NCBI GenBank assembly: GCA_958496175.1
Contig: OY292274.1
Location: forward strand, 60,460,630 to 60,524,629
Direction of reading: 5' to 3'
From: Sisyra terminalis
Lineage: Eukaryota; Arthropoda; Insecta; Neuroptera; Sisyridae
Length of the DNA: 64,000 bases
Of the stretch, positions 36,370-49,815 are shown in pieces; positions within the stretch are counted from its first letter, which is position 1, and every line of letters begins with the position of its first letter. The position numbers were made by a program, and so were the translations under genes. The notes under the pieces are model-generated. The model did not search any database. It was given only the letters and a program-made list of their open reading frames with translations, and was not told the origin of the DNA.

Positions 36370-38690
36370 TATATGAACCATCTTTGAAACTTAGACTACT
36401 TTCAAAATAAACAGCTCAATTATTTCTTTTATTCATAAATTGGAGTCACCAAATCTAAGTGCATGTATTCTGCTTACAGAGAAAAGGTGAATATTGTTTA
36501 CAAAGTTTTTAATGTATTTTCTGTATTCATGCCTTCATACTCATTAGTTTAATGTAAAACATCTCTATAAACGCAGGGTAATCGAAGGTATCAACCATAT
36601 AATGATTATAAACGCATTATGTTGTAAGTAAAAGTAAATTGTTAGCTCTTTGAAAGTTATTATACTTCATTGCTGCTTATAGATTGGCAACAAATCCTGT
36701 AAACATCATGGAACCAAATAGTTTAACCATTCTTCAAAAATATTCAAATTTTTAGAGGTTTTCTGAAAACGTTTGTTGGGTTGGCCTATAAAGTGTTTTT
36801 TAAATGGAAATTTTTGTTTCGCTTGACAAATCAATTGGAGCGTTTCATCCGTTCAACTTTCCATGATTTCCCAGCCAAACAATGGAGGCGTTAAATTTTT
36901 TTCACACCTACCATAATTGTTTTGTTCAGGCTGTACATGAAGCTCAAAAAAAAAGTAATCATTTAAGCGACGAACCACTATTTAACAATGAATCAACATG
37001 CAAATCAAGTTGTGCAACCATTGAAGTCAATGCGATTTGTGTATCAATGAAAAACGCCACAATAATTTGCATAACTTGTCTGCATATATATTAGCAAAAG
37101 AAGCCAAAATAAATCTTCAAATTTACCACTTGATTCTGTGTTAAATTTAAGATTCAATCGAAAATTCACCTCTTGAGAATTTCAATGAGTGAATTGTAGG
37201 ATATTATTTACCGCACGCATCAATGAAGGATGCATTGACCATTTCATTAAGGAGGTCAAATGATGATAAATAGATACACATCAAGCGTAAAATCACGCGA
37301 ATTAATAAAATTTATTGAGAAATATAATATCGAATCGTTCGTAGTTTATATTTAAAAATCATAAAAGTTATAATTTCGTATCCACTCGAGTATTTAACAA
37401 TGTAATTTAATATCTATTAATATTTGCGTTCCATGCCTTAGGTACTCAATGAGTAAATACTTTCCTTACATATTGCAACAATTATCGGTTGTGTAACTGT
37501 AAAACGTTCATTTATGAGATAAAGTTGAAAAAAACAGCAAAAAGCGGTTTAAATTTTTTCAGATAAAGTTTCAACTGTGTTTTTTGAAGTATTGGTTTTT
37601 CCCTCATTTTCTACGTTTTATGATTTATTTCGAAAGATATTTTTTGTATTGGAATCTTTAATATTTTCATTTATAGTAACAATAATAATAAACCTGTTAT
37701 TATAATGGAAATAAAAATGTTTAAAGAAAAATCATAGGCATACTAATAAGAAAGAAATGAGAAAAGAGTAATAGATCGTAATAGATCGATCGTCCTCAAG
37801 TTGTGAAGTCATGATATCCTTTTTATATTGACTCCCCATTTGCCTTTAATCTTCTCTTCGATCGCTGAGGATCACCAATCTAGAAAAATCAAAAATTAAA
37901 TGAAATATAAATAGATACTATACTCATTTAAACGAACAATTACGACACTCATGGTTCTTTTTTTTTTCTCAAAAATTCTATGACTTTCCTGTTTAGATTT
38001 TACCATTTTACGATCTATTTTACATTAATTGCCGTATGGCTTTTTAAAGAAAAAACACCCATTATGTAAAAAATCAGGAAAAAAAACTTTAGTGAATAGA
38101 GTCCTTCATAGAATTCTTTTGGTTGTAAAATTACTGATACTTTTTAATGGTATATGCATTTGTATTCTGTTATATTCCGCTATTGTCAATGATTGCCTTA
38201 TTAAAAGATAAAATAAATACAGTAGCAATCCTTTTTGTAGTAGGTTTTTAAATTAAGCATTTTGATCAAAAAAATCTGTAATTTTATTTCACAAAATTTC
38301 CATATTTATTCAACAAAGTTTCTATACTTTCCCGAGCAAAATATCAATATTTTTTTGAGTGTAGAAACAGTTTAATTTTACCTGTGTAAACTAGAAATAA
38401 TGAGCTTTAAGCTGTATAAACCGGGGACCTACTAAAGTTAACTATATTTTTTTGGAGCATAGATTTAAATGTCGTTATAAAAATCCATTCTTCAATCATT
38501 TCGACCATTGATTTTTTACAACAAAAAATGTCCTCATTGTAATGAATAGATAAACAGTGAAAGTGGAAATTAGAAAAAATAAATAAATTCGAGGTTATTA
38601 TCTTTTGTGAAAATTATCTGTAAATACCGCCTCGTCCGTAACAATAAGCATATTGTATTCATTCAAAATTTGGCTATAATAAAAGTATTA
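36370..38690. other. Spacer before the duplication
   Basis: No convincing gene. At 36777 TTGGGTTGGCCTATAAAGTG resembles a mariner terminal inverted repeat, but no matching opposite end was found. A 70-codon frame at 36882 looks accidental. Confidence 0.4.
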
Positions 38691-41600
38691 AATTTCTTTG
38701 AAAATTTCTATCTGCAACCTAAAATTAAATAATTTTATTTTAATTAACCACTATTGCATGATAAAGGTAGTTTAGGAAACAAGTAAATTTCATTCCAGAT
38801 ATATATTTCATAATATCTACACAAATTTCCTGCTGAAATAAAAATTGCATATTTTTTGCTATTTTAGCTGAAACTTTAAAGTGCGTATTCATCACCTACA
38901 AGTTGTGATTTGGAAATCAATAAAAATTATTCAATAAATTATTGTATGTTTAAATTATACAATTTTCATGGTACCCAGTTTTACAATTTTCATATAAACT
39001 GAAAATAAAAACCACTTTTGAAAGACGTTATAATCTAGCAAGTTTTATCACCATCTTTGAAATCCAAGAATTTTCATCTTTTACAATGGTGTAATTGTTG
39101 TTTGATTTTATTCTGCTGTAAAATTTAATTCAAATTAACAATTATCTTTAAAGATATGTCATCAATTATTCATATAAATGACTTTTTGTGGTTTTTAATT
39201 TCAAGACTTATTTGTATGAATTGTTGTATCCTTTAGTCGTACATATATGGTGAGCTTTTCCAAACGAAAATTTTCTCCAAATTATTATATCAAACAAATC
39301 GTTGATCTATCAAAACAGTTAATTTAAAAAGAAGATTTAAAAATGAAAAACGCTTTTCCAAAAGTTGGGTGTCAAATTTAAATACGCAAAAAGCTTTCAA
39401 AGTTTTATAGTACGTTAGTACAGATAAACAGGAAAAGCAAATTGTTCATTTGATAAAAAATAATTAAATCTAATTATTGTTTTACAACAGAAAATTACAA
39501 TTTAATTACCCATCGACACATCTATCGTCTTTCAAGGTTGATATGTAAATGGTAAATCTATTTTTATGAAATAAATTGAGTTTTTAAAATGGAATTGAAC
39601 AGGACTTAATAAAATTAATATTATTAGATTCTTTTATAGGTATATAAATATACCTTTTTTAAAAATTTAAAAAGAAATGATTCCTAATTAAGATTGCAGT
39701 TATAAATCAATTCTAAAAAATTTACAAACTTTTGAATTTTTAACAAAAGAGTATCTTGGTTGGAAAATTGAACTTAAATGTCGGAACCAAATACTATGAA
39801 CCTTAGTAAACAGGAAAAAAAATAGTAAAGTATAACTATATTCGGGAAAATCAACGAAGAAAGAATAATAAAAATCGAAGGTATGATAAGAAAAAACCGC
39901 TAATTGGGGGGATAGCATTCTGGAACATTGGAAGAATAAAAGAAAGGGATAAAGATTGAAATTTTGGACCTTTTGGAAAGAAAAATTGATCTGCTCTGAT
40001 CTGGATAAACTCACCAGGAAAAGATAAAAATTTTGGGAAGTTAAAACTGTCGTTTGGCCGGAAACTTAAAATTAAAGATTGGCAGAATTTTCTTTCTTGA
40101 AATTTATATTATCATGGAAAAACTTTAGAAGTAAATAGTTTTATCTATTTGTTTAAGATTCAAAATTTTTCAATGAAAATATAAATAAACTTAATGCAAA
40201 TGTAAAAATTGATATTCTAGTAGTTATACCCGGTATAAATTTTCTAGACTGAACATCAAAACATACCAATAGTTATTGATTTTTAATTTTTTTCAATAAA
40301 ATTTACGGTTTTCTAGAAGAATTTTTTGAAGCTGAATTTTCAATAAGGAATGATAAGAAAATTAAGAATGCCGACTTTGTAATATTTGTTATCAAAAAGT
40401 TACTCTACAAAAAAGATCAAACCATTTTTGTTGGCTCCTTTATTAAATCGATAGGGATCACTTTGGATATACCCGGATAACTTCTTTAGTCGAAAGGAGA
40501 AAATTTACAGAAAACATATCTTATTGTGGTATTTAAAATAAGTGCACTAGGTGTTAATTTGAAATGACATAATCGAATACCGTGAACTTGTTACTAACAT
40601 TGTAACATTGTATTGTAGTAAAATTAGTTCTTCGAAAGGTATATTGGTATGTATGGAAATATCATCGTATTATGTATACATCTAGATATATCCCATAATT
40701 CTATTAATACGTTAAACTTCCTTATTTTTCAGTAACAGCCTTTACAAGTAATGCTACTTAAAAGACATTAGTAAGTTTATAACAAAACAGCTTTTAATTG
40801 GGAGGAAAAAAACTAGTGAATTCATGTGGATTGGATGAAAGAAAACTATATGAAAAAGAAGGCAAGAAATCCAGATTCATTTCAAGCTCTGATAGTTCTC
40901 GGTTACGCTTTTTGAAACTATGTAAAATATTCACCAAAAAAAAAAAAAATAATAATTGGATCACAACAAAATGTCTAGAAACAGTAAACCTAGATTTATC
41001 TTTTTAATCAAATCTGCATCTGAATCAATTTAGTTGAAATCCAAAACCAATGCATATCTGTTAAATTATCATGGGAAAATACTATTTTGCACAGATCATA
41101 AAAATTTTATCAATGGTTTCTATCAAATTTTTCTGTTAATTAAACTCGAATTTCTACACTTTTGTAATTTAAAGAAGGCAATAAAACGCTTCTCTTGGGA
41201 ACCTATAAAACGAATCTGGAGCATAAAGGTCACATCCTATTTATACATATGACTGCCAGTAATAATTGTGTCTAATAAACTTGAGATTTTCTTACCGATT
41301 CTGAACATTTTTTTTTAATAGAAATGTCACGAATGTTGATTTAGTTCGATCTATTTTTAGATCTTTAGAAGTTCATGCAATTGGAAAACTAAACGAAAAA
41401 AAAATTGTTGGATAGTTGTGATTCATTGTAATATGATTTGGGCAAAATTACACAAAACGTATGAAATTGATCTAACGGTTAACCGACATCCTCCTTTGCG
41501 ATAATCGTTTTTTATGTTAAATAATACAAACAAATAAATTCATTAGTTTCCGTCCACTGACTTTTATTTCCTCTATTACGAAAAAAAATCAAACTTCCTG

Positions 41601-42060
41601 ATAAAACTTCTACTGATTACAATCGTTAATGTTGTGGTTTTAGTTTGGGAGTAAAAAATCGGTAATATCTTATACTATTGATAGTTTTGCGTCACACAAT
41701 ATATATAGCCAGCATAATTGATTCCTGGGACGAATTCAAATATTCAAATTTGCTTTAGTGCGTCACTCATAAAATTTATAGTCATAGGTACAAAAAATGA
41801 TAATCGATGAAACTTGTCGCAGTTTATCATTGAAAAAAGGCGTGACATTTACTTCAATATCACGGTCAAGTTCAACGACACATTCTCGTTTGAAACGGAG
41901 ATGAAATTGGAACAGTTTCTTAATAAGCTACCAGTACTTGTAAAGAAAAAAATCGCAACGATCGCAACCAACACATTCAAAATCCGTACGATTTGAATTT
42001 TTCTTTTATTCTTTTAGATCCGATTTCCATTGTACGGGTTCCAATTAAAAACGATCACCA
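38691..42060. other. Upstream region of carboxypeptidase copy 1
   Basis: 3.4 kb without a recognisable exon, duplicated at 50101-53476. A TATA-like ATATATATAG near 41699 could serve the carboxypeptidase. Several 60-105-codon frames here are identical in both copies, but only because the DNA is; none resembles a protein. Confidence 0.4.
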
Positions 42061-45000
42061 ATGTCCGTTAAATTAACGGCACTAACGAGCGCTCTACTGC
42101 TGCTCGCGATTTTGAGTCCCGTGCATCCAGCATCTGAATCCCGAGTCGCACTTCTACCGCAGTCCAGTGATCTCAATGATTATTTGCCCGACGAACAAGT
42201 GGCACCTCGCATTGCGAGCCGTCCCCTGGATTTCAACTACCACAACTATGAGGAAATCACCAAATATTTGCGGGCCGTTAGTGCCCGATTTCCAAATTTA
42301 ACCGCTTTGTATTCCATAGGGAAATCAGTTCAAGGTAATTAGTCTACTAATCCTCTTTAATTGGAAAAGGTAAATTGTTTGAAACCAACTATTTGTAAAT
42401 TTCATGTGAAATATTTGGATTCGAAAAGTATTCACGATTGGAAAACTAAAGTTTTTAAATGGAAAAAATAATTATTAAAAATTTATGTATGTTTGTTTGC
42501 CTATACGGCTAACATCATCTCTCCTACTGTATCTAATATTTTAAATATTAGGGAAACTAATTCATTTTTATAAACAATATGAGTAATTTAAGCTAAGACC
42601 ATAAATCTTTTGTGTGCAGGGAGAGATCTCTGGGTTTTGGTTGTTTCGGCCTCACCCTACGAACACATGTTGGGAAAACCCGACATTAAAATCGTTGGAA
42701 ACATCCACGGTAATGAAGTGGTCGGAAAAGAAATGCTTCTTCACTTAATCGAGGTAAACAATACCTCAACAATTGCCTCCAAGCTTCTTAAATACCTTAA
42801 TTCTTTTAGTACCTCGTTGAAAACTATTATTCGGACCAATTTAGCCGATGGCTATTGGACAACACCCGTATTCATATAATGCCAGCAATGAATCCCGATG
42901 GAATGGAAGTGGCAAAAGAAGGCACATGCGAAGGTGGACAAGGACGGTACGTGAGAAAAACTCAATTGAAATTACATATTTATATACGAACACCAACCGG
43001 AACAATAACAATTGTACATGTCCCTGTTAATATTTAAATTATTTCAGCTATAATGCACGTGGGTTTGATCTGAACCGAAACTTCCCTGACTATTTCAAAC
43101 AGAACAATAAACGTGGCCAACCCGAAGCGGAAGCCGTGAAAGAATGGGTTAGCAAAATACAGTTTGTTTTATCGGCAAGTTTACATGGAGGTGCTTTGGT
43201 CGCGTCTTATCCTTTCGACAACACACCAAATGCTAGTAAGTATACCAATCTAAATCTTCCTTACCATAATAACAATTCTCTTCAACTTTCTCTTTGACTT
43301 TGCTTCTTCCAAGGAATATGTAGATCTTCTGTCTTATGTGCACGTAAGTTAAGCAATTTATTCAATACAGCAAGCAGCTTGTTTTTACTAAAATGTTTAG
43401 ATTTGTTAATCTAATATGTTTCTTGTATTACATGTCCTTGGGGTGCAGTGTTCCAGGCTTATGGAGGCACCCCATCGTTAACCCCCGACGACGACGTTTT
43501 CCGTCATCTTTCCATGGTTTACGCTAAAAATCACGCAAAAATGGGTCGAGGAGTTTCATGTAAATCGGTCATGCCCCGTTTCGAAAATGGTATCACAAAC
43601 GGAGCCGCCTGGTATCCCCTTACTGGAGGCATGCAAGATTTCAATTATGTTTGGGGAGGATGTATGGAAGTAACATTGGAATTGTCTTGTTGCAAATATC
43701 CTCCAGCATCAGAACTTGGAAAATATTGGGAAGACAACCGCAATGTATGCAATAATCTTACTTTATTTCAAGACTCAAAATAATGAACTATTTATTTTAG
43801 TCATTGTTGAAATTTATGGCCGAGGCTCATCGCGGAGTTCAAGGTTTTATTATGGACGAGAACAACAACCCTGTTGAAAAAGCGGCGTTGAAAATCAAAG
43901 GACGTGACATTGGATTCCAAACAACTAAATATGGGGAGTTCTGGCGTATTCTCTTACCTGGAATGTACAAATTGGAAGTTTACGCCGATGGATTTTTACC
44001 AAAAGAAGTGGATTTCATGGTTGTCGAAAAGCATCCAACATTACTCAATGTCACTCTACATTCATCCAAGGTATTCTACCAAATATATACCCAATAATTT
44101 GTAAGATGTATATATTTTTGTAATTATCTTCGTGTTGGTGATAGTTTTTATTTTTACTGAATGATTTGACTAATTTTGTAATTATTTAGTTTCGTAGCAT
44201 AAGCAGTAAAATTGAACCAACCAAGGTAAGCTTTCAATGTGTAGCTGGTCGTTAGTGTCTCAAATATTTTATGCATTTTTGAGATATGTTGGCTTACACT
44301 TGATTTAAATATAAAGACAGAAGACACAATGTACATATTAATGGAAAAATGGTGACAGTTTTCTTTTTCTCATGGTATTTCTAGGAGGTGCTCGAGCCAC
44401 CAGTAGTAGCAATTCCGTCCAAGAATCCAACGACCAAATATCCTAAGATTCCACGGGAAAAACCAACGACCCCCTATGTGGATTCAGTGGTTTTTCCTCA
44501 AGATAAATAGTGCATTTTGAACAGTTTGTTAATCTGTCTTTGAATTCTTGTAGTTTGTGTTGTAAGTATTGAAATTCAGAGACTTCGTATTTGCATATAT
44601 TTCCCAAGAAACGAAAAATTAAATCTTTTGGCAAATATTTCAACTGCAGACTTTGTAAATATTTTGCATGAACTACGAAAGATTTTTTTTTAACTAAAGC
44701 ATGTTTGACTAGATTAACTTGTAATGCATGATGGATTATTTATAGTCTCAAATAATTTTTAAGCCTAGCGAAATTTATCCGAAAAGATAAGGAAAATAAT
44801 TAAATTTAATTTTGGAAATATCCCCATAAATTTCACAATACAAATCTAAGACTTCTTCATTTACTGATCAGACTTATAGGATTGAGTTAACAATTTAATA
44901 TGCTGCTGAAAATTTATTGGAAAAGACTGAAAACTCACAAGTATTCGATTGCTTTTAAGATAATTGATTGAGAAAATGATAATAATAAGGAAATATTCGA

Positions 45001-45725
45001 AATACCAGAAATGGTAAATAAGAATTTTTGGCACAGATATATATTTAATTGAGTAATTCAAACCTATATGGATATAGGAATATATTTAAGACTCAATGTC
45101 TCCTTTTTTCATTCTTTAAAGAAAAATATCAATTTTTCTCAAATTTCTGAAAAATGGTATCACAATTTTTCACTGAAACAAAATACTAAGACTAGACATA
45201 ATATATTTTAAGGGGTTTTTGGTCCTACTAGATACCATTAGTAATATTTTTAAAATGGCGCACCGTAAAAGGGTTCAGTCTATAGAAAACGTCGCGATTT
45301 TTCAAATTTTTGAAAAATTATCTGATTTTTTTAATTAAGTTTGTTTTTTACTCTATGTTTTATTAAGATTTTTCTAGACCATTTATTTTTTTTGCTGTAG
45401 GATCCGTTATCAAAACTCTCAAAAGCACCGGCTACATTAAAGTTTCAAAGGTTGCCTATATGAAAGTATTTCCATTATTTTTCTAACTTTTCGAATAAAT
45501 TTTGCTAGTTCAACTCAACTAATTAAGTAACAGAAAACACTTACAAATAAATTAATCTATTATTTTTTTAATAAACAGAGAAACGATGGAGTATTTTACC
45601 GCCCACATGCCCCACAACAAAATTACTACCACGCTCCAATAACTCAACAAAGTCAAAGTGAATCAGGAATATTTTCTTCAATTTCCAACAGTTTAAGTAG
45701 CTTCGTTTCAAACATTTTCGGATAA
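42061..45725 (+). CDS. M14 metallocarboxypeptidase (CPM/CPD-like), copy 1
   Basis: Secreted B-type carboxypeptidase of the CPM/CPD/CPE group, which removes C-terminal Lys/Arg from peptides. Exons: 42061-42334, 42620-42753, 42810-42946, 43048-43235, 43449-43744, 43801-44070, 44190-44225 and then 44385-44510 (stop): 486 residues. Alternative 3' ends use 45579-45725 (493 residues), or 45401-45450 plus 45581-45725. Visible: signal peptide, zinc ligands in NIHGNEVVG and [38 protein letters not shown], catalytic Glu in [11 protein letters not shown], then a transthyretin-like domain ([20 protein letters not shown]). Only one catalytic domain, unlike CPD. No obvious GPI signal. A possible 30-nt phase-preserving microexon lies at 43314-43343. 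AATAAA at 46192. Such an enzyme could trim basic residues from peptide hormones, but no link to inotocin is shown. Confidence 0.93.
43314..43343 (+). other. Candidate 30-nt alternative microexon, carboxypeptidase
   Basis: CTTCTTCCAAG acceptor, 30 nt, then GTAAGTT donor inside the intron 43236-43448. Insertion would keep the frame and add [10 protein letters not shown] (the last codon completed by the next exon), between FDNTPNA and FQAYGG, near the active site. Identical at 54730-54759 in copy 2. Splice signals are good, but there is no other support. Confidence 0.3.
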
Positions 45726-46264
45726 GTTAAATTGTGATTTATTAATATTTAGTTTCAGTATTTATAATTTGTTCCTCTTTGTATGCGAATTTTCAGTATT
45801 AACTGCCAAGTGTTATATCAATCGACACAATATAATTTCCATAACAAAAAAACTGCCCATTTCGTTCGACATTTATAAAAACTAATAAATTTATTGATAC
45901 TTAAAGAAAATTTCTCGCAAACAAAGAGTCAATAAGTATTTAACAATTATTTTTCGCAATTATAAAGTGAACTGTTTTCTTCTAATATTATTGATAAGAC
46001 TGTTGAAAAGTTATTGAAATAAACAATTTTAATTGTATTACAAAGCAAAAATTAAATTATTTTTATAGTTATTGTTAATATAGATTCTAGTACTTATTGT
46101 GAATATGTTGACTTTAATTGAAACATACTTATATTATATGTCTTTGTTTTACGGCATTAATTTTATCTGTTAAGATGATTCTCAGGATGTAAATAAAGAA
46201 TCAACATTGACAAATTAAAATTTTTAATGTTTTTTTTATTTTTATTTACAACATACATTAATAA

Positions 46265-47159
46265 CTAGTTTTCTTCGGCTGGTACAAGATCGTTGGCTGT
46301 TTGAAAAGTGGCGATAAGAGCTGATAACTGGATGTTTTCGTTCGTACCGGAGGCTAACTGATATTCGATTTCGGATAATTTCTTTAGCAGCAGTATGAAT
46401 ACTTCGTTGGGAAATTCAACTGAAAATTATTTTGGAAAAACTCAAATTATTGAAAAGTAGAAAGAAAATTAGATTGACTTACTTCTGTGTACGAAACCAT
46501 GGATTTCTGTTATTATGTCATTGAGGGCCAACCCTTTTGCTGTCTTCAACATTTTGATTTCTATAAAGTACAAATATTAAGGGATACATTTCTATACAAT
46601 TTTTGTAGCATAAGTAAGTATAAAAGATATAAAAAGCTAAAAATAAATTGCCGCAACGTATCGTATTGGATAAACTATTGAAAGTTTGCAAATTGAAAAC
46701 TAGCTGTTTAAGATAATGAAAAGGATACTTCTATAAGTTTCATCGAATTCTTCAGTCAGCAACCATTTTACAATATTTTCAATATCAGTCTTCAACGGAT
46801 GTCCGACACACGTATAGACATTTTCTTCATTAACTGATTTATATGCCAACCAAGTGCTCTGTAAAATATTGAGAATTTTCCTCATATCTCCTTGGGCGAG
46901 CGTCAAAAGTGCACGTTTTCCATCCTCAGTAATTTCTAGTCTAAATAAAAATCAATTAAACTATATTTTTCCATTTAATTCAAATCCAAATTTTCATACT
47001 TTTCCTGTTCAACAACGTAGTCCAATCGTGGAACAATTTGTTCATTATTCAACGGTCCAAATCTAAATCTCGTACAACGAGACTGAAGAGCCGGAATGAT
47101 CTTACTGAGATAATTGCAAATAATACAAAAGCGGACGTTATCAGTATATTTTTCAATAA
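46265..47159 (-). pseudogene. RFC5 3' half (exons 4-7 only), duplicate without 5' exons
   Basis: Exons 47159-47000, 46940-46729, 46560-46483 and 46419-46265 reproduce the last 201 residues of RFC5 (arginine-finger SRC motif in [43 protein letters not shown], and the tail to PAEEN). The exons for the Walker A and B motifs are absent: upstream lies Rab28, inotocin and then copy 2. Every acceptor and donor is intact and no stop interrupts it. Against copy 2 I count four substitutions in the coding exons, all synonymous. On its own it cannot make a clamp loader subunit. It could be used only as an alternative, distant set of 3' exons by the promoter at 63.8 kb, across a ~16-kb intron. Confidence 0.88.
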
Positions 47160-47313
47160 CTGAAAAAAGAGGACATAAATAGTTAAACCTTACTTATATT
47201 TTTGTACAACTTATGAAAGAATAGAAAATCCACGAGGAAAAAAAATTAATAAGCGTGATATGTTATAATATAAATTTTATTTAACATCTTTGATAAAATA
47301 ATAAAAACAATAA

Positions 47314-48399
47314 TTATTGTAACAAACAAAAAGAAGTTTTTTTCTCGACTTTCGAAGATTGTCCAATGCTAGCTTTTGGAATTGGAATTGTATAACGTGG
47401 TTCAATCTCTGCTTTTACAATAGCCTGTTGCTGTTCTAACTGAGCTTTTGTCAATATAATACCCAAATTTTTCGCAATCAAATTTACAATTGCGTAGGCC
47501 ACCTGGAATAAAATTTAACATTTTTCAAAAGTTTTACTTAAAAAAGAAGGACAAGAAATTACTGATTCGCCTGTCCGAGCCGAGACTGTAAACTGAATCA
47601 ATTCGTGATCCCGGCAAAACGCCTGGGTTCGATCCAGGCGAATAGCTCGTTGATGTTCGCAATCACCTATTAATTAAATATCAGATTAATTAAATATTAA
47701 TACAAATCTATAATTTACATACATTTATTTCCAAAAATTGCAATCGTTGGTTTTCGATCATTCACTACCTCTATAATTATATCCAGCCATTCAATTAACG
47801 ATTCGAAACTATTTAAATTGGTAATATCGTATACTAATATAATAATCTAAAAATAAGACAAATCCTTAATCCAAACGCCTTATCAACTTATGAAAATTAA
47901 AAAATAACAAATCGTAATCCTATATTTTGGATGAGGTAATTTTATTTTTAACTAAATTGAAAATAAATAGAGACATTTAATGAATATTAATGTAAATGCT
48001 TCCAAAATGTAAACATACACCTATGGTTCTCAAAGGTGCGTCAAGACTTCCCATACATCCTTAAACGAATCAAAAACTTACATCTGAATTGAACACATAT
48101 TTATCTAACATGTTTCCACTCAACGCATCGCCGCTAATATCACAAATTTTCATCGATATTTGTCGTTGTCCAGGAAGAACAGTTCTTTTAAGAAAAAAAT
48201 CAACCCCCGACGTCGGAACATATTGTCGATTAAACTCATTGTGACAATAACGCTTTATAATTGAGGTCTAAAATAAGAAATTGTTTAAGAACAATTAAAT
48301 TTAAATAAAAAAATAAAGGAATACTTTTCCCACAGAAGAGTCTCCGACAAAGACTATTTTTAACTGTTTTTCAACGCTGTCGTCCTCCGAATCAGACAT
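47314..48399 (-). CDS. Rab28: Rab28 small GTPase, copy 1
   Basis: Exons 48399-48325, 48267-48082, 47846-47723, 47666-47563 and 47502-47314 give 225 residues (human RAB28 221). Visible: N-terminal MSDSEDD as in RAB28, P-loop [23 protein letters not shown] (switch I region), [19 protein letters not shown]4 FGNKCD, VSARTG (SAK-like G5) and a C-terminal CLLQ CaaX box for prenylation, as in RAB28 and unlike most Rabs. Switch II is odd: CDISGDA where RAB28 has WDIGGQT, so the catalytic glutamine is Asp. RAB28 acts in cilia and intraflagellar transport; that role here is by family. TTTATT (AATAAA on minus) at 47276. It starts 457 bp from the inotocin transcription start, head to head. Confidence 0.93.
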
Positions 48400-48822
48400 T
48401 ATAATCCCCAATTGTTATGTTATCAACATATGATTTTCTTTACGAAAGATATTCTCAACGAACGAGAAAATTTTTAAATTTAAATAATCCCCATCCTGCT
48501 GGAATAATAAAATAAACATATAATCCGATTACATGAAATCCAACAAAAAAGAACATTTTTTTCACATGCTTTTTTGAATATTGAACGTCATCGCTAAAGA
48601 CTAAAGATAATTGAATTGAAAACAGTCAAGTTAAGATCACAACCGGTTAAATTTATCAATTTTGAACTAACAATGAGTTTTTAGGAAGTATTGAGGGTGG
48701 AAAAAGCATACAAAGCTTTTTTTAACTGTTGCTTTTCAATCAGAAAAATATTAAAATTCTACACGGAACATGAAAACATCTTTGTATGATCTATTTAGAA
48801 TAAATCCAGCTTAGTTTTTCCA

Positions 48823-48858
48823 TATATAAATCAAAACGAGAGACAATCTTTCTTCAGT
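48823..48858 (+). promoter_or_regulatory. Core promoter of inotocin copy 1 (TATA + initiator)
   Basis: TATATAAA at 48823-48830 and the arthropod initiator TCAGT at 48854-48858 are spaced as in a textbook promoter: first T of the TATA box 33 bases before the initiator A at 48856. This predicts a 53-base 5' UTR. The region between here and the Rab28 start (48399) is shared by two divergent genes. Confidence 0.75.
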
Positions 48859-48908
48859 ATTGCTTGAGAATCTCTTTCGACTTCATTGCCTCATAATTTT
48901 CCACGAAA

Positions 48909-49763
48909 ATGAAACTATTATTGGTTGCAATTGGTGTTGTGATGATCTTATACTACCATGCTGCATATTCGTGTCTGATAACGAATTGTCCACGAGGGGG
49001 CAAGCGAAACAATGGGCCTGTAATTAATCGAAGCTTAGCCGAATTTGTACAACCTGTAAGTTCTATTTTCTTTGACTGGCATGAAATTTAGTGTAAATTA
49101 ATATTTTAACATGTTCTTCGTATTGACTTCTCTCATATTTTACAATCAAAACTGATGCGATCATTGAAAAACATTTGTTTTGGAAGAAGTCCAATAGAAA
49201 GAAAAACTAAGAAAATCAATTGGGTGATACATTAAAAATGTCCAAAATAATGAGAGACAAAACAGAACATATACTTAGTCAATTATTCGGTCCCCACAGA
49301 ACCGATATTAAGTAATAAACAATTATATTTGCAGTGTATATCTTGCGGTCCACGACGAATGGGCCAATGTTTTGGACCAGCAATATGTTGTGGACCATTT
49401 GGCTGCCTATTTGGAACTTCGGAAACTACGCATTGTGAGCGAAACGGGGGATTTCACGATTTAGAACCCTGCATCGCAGGAAAAGCTTCATGTCGAGGGG
49501 ATACAGGACGTTGTGCTTTTAATGGCATTTGTTGTACTCAAGGTGAATTTTTAAATTTATCCCTATCCAAATTTATACGATAAATTCAATAATTTCTAGA
49601 TTCTTGCCATATGGACCCGTTTTGTATTAGCGAAAGTGATCATCACCGAAACCATGACAGCAGTTTAGTCTCTATTGATCCAATATTGGCAATGCTAAAT
49701 CCCTATCAAGCCACAAATTACGGATCGTCCGATACTACTAATGAAATCAGTGATCAAAAATAG
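48909..49763 (+). CDS. Inotocin (oxytocin/vasopressin-like) precursor, copy 1
   Basis: Exons 48909-49055, 49335-49542 and 49600-49763 give a 172-residue preprohormone. Order: signal peptide ([20 protein letters not shown], cleaved after S21), nonapeptide CLITNCPRG, amidation glycine and dibasic cleavage site GKR, a 16-residue linker, then a neurophysin domain with the canonical 14 cysteines ([26 protein letters not shown], CEPxx-type segment, [15 protein letters not shown]) and an acidic C-terminal tail. The peptide is exactly the insect inotocin sequence, a secreted ligand for a vasopressin-receptor-like GPCR linked to fluid balance and behaviour. AATAAA at 49810. Introns are short (279 and 57 bp). 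In vertebrates the gene has the same three-exon plan, with exon 1 ending early in neurophysin. Confidence 0.97.
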
Positions 49764-49815
49764 TTAACTTTTTAAATTATTATTTAAACTAAAAATGTTG
49801 AAATATATCAATAAA

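Noticed and set aside
36777..37100. Mariner-like terminal repeat TTGGGTTGGCCTATAAAGTG and a 70-codon frame
   Set aside because: No matching opposite end and no transposase motif found; kept only as a remark on the spacer.
39700..40014. 104-codon minus-strand frame MSLSRSEQ..., identical at 51110-51424
   Set aside because: Identical only because the DNA is duplicated; Phe-rich composition typical of AT-rich chance frames, no domain, no splice context.
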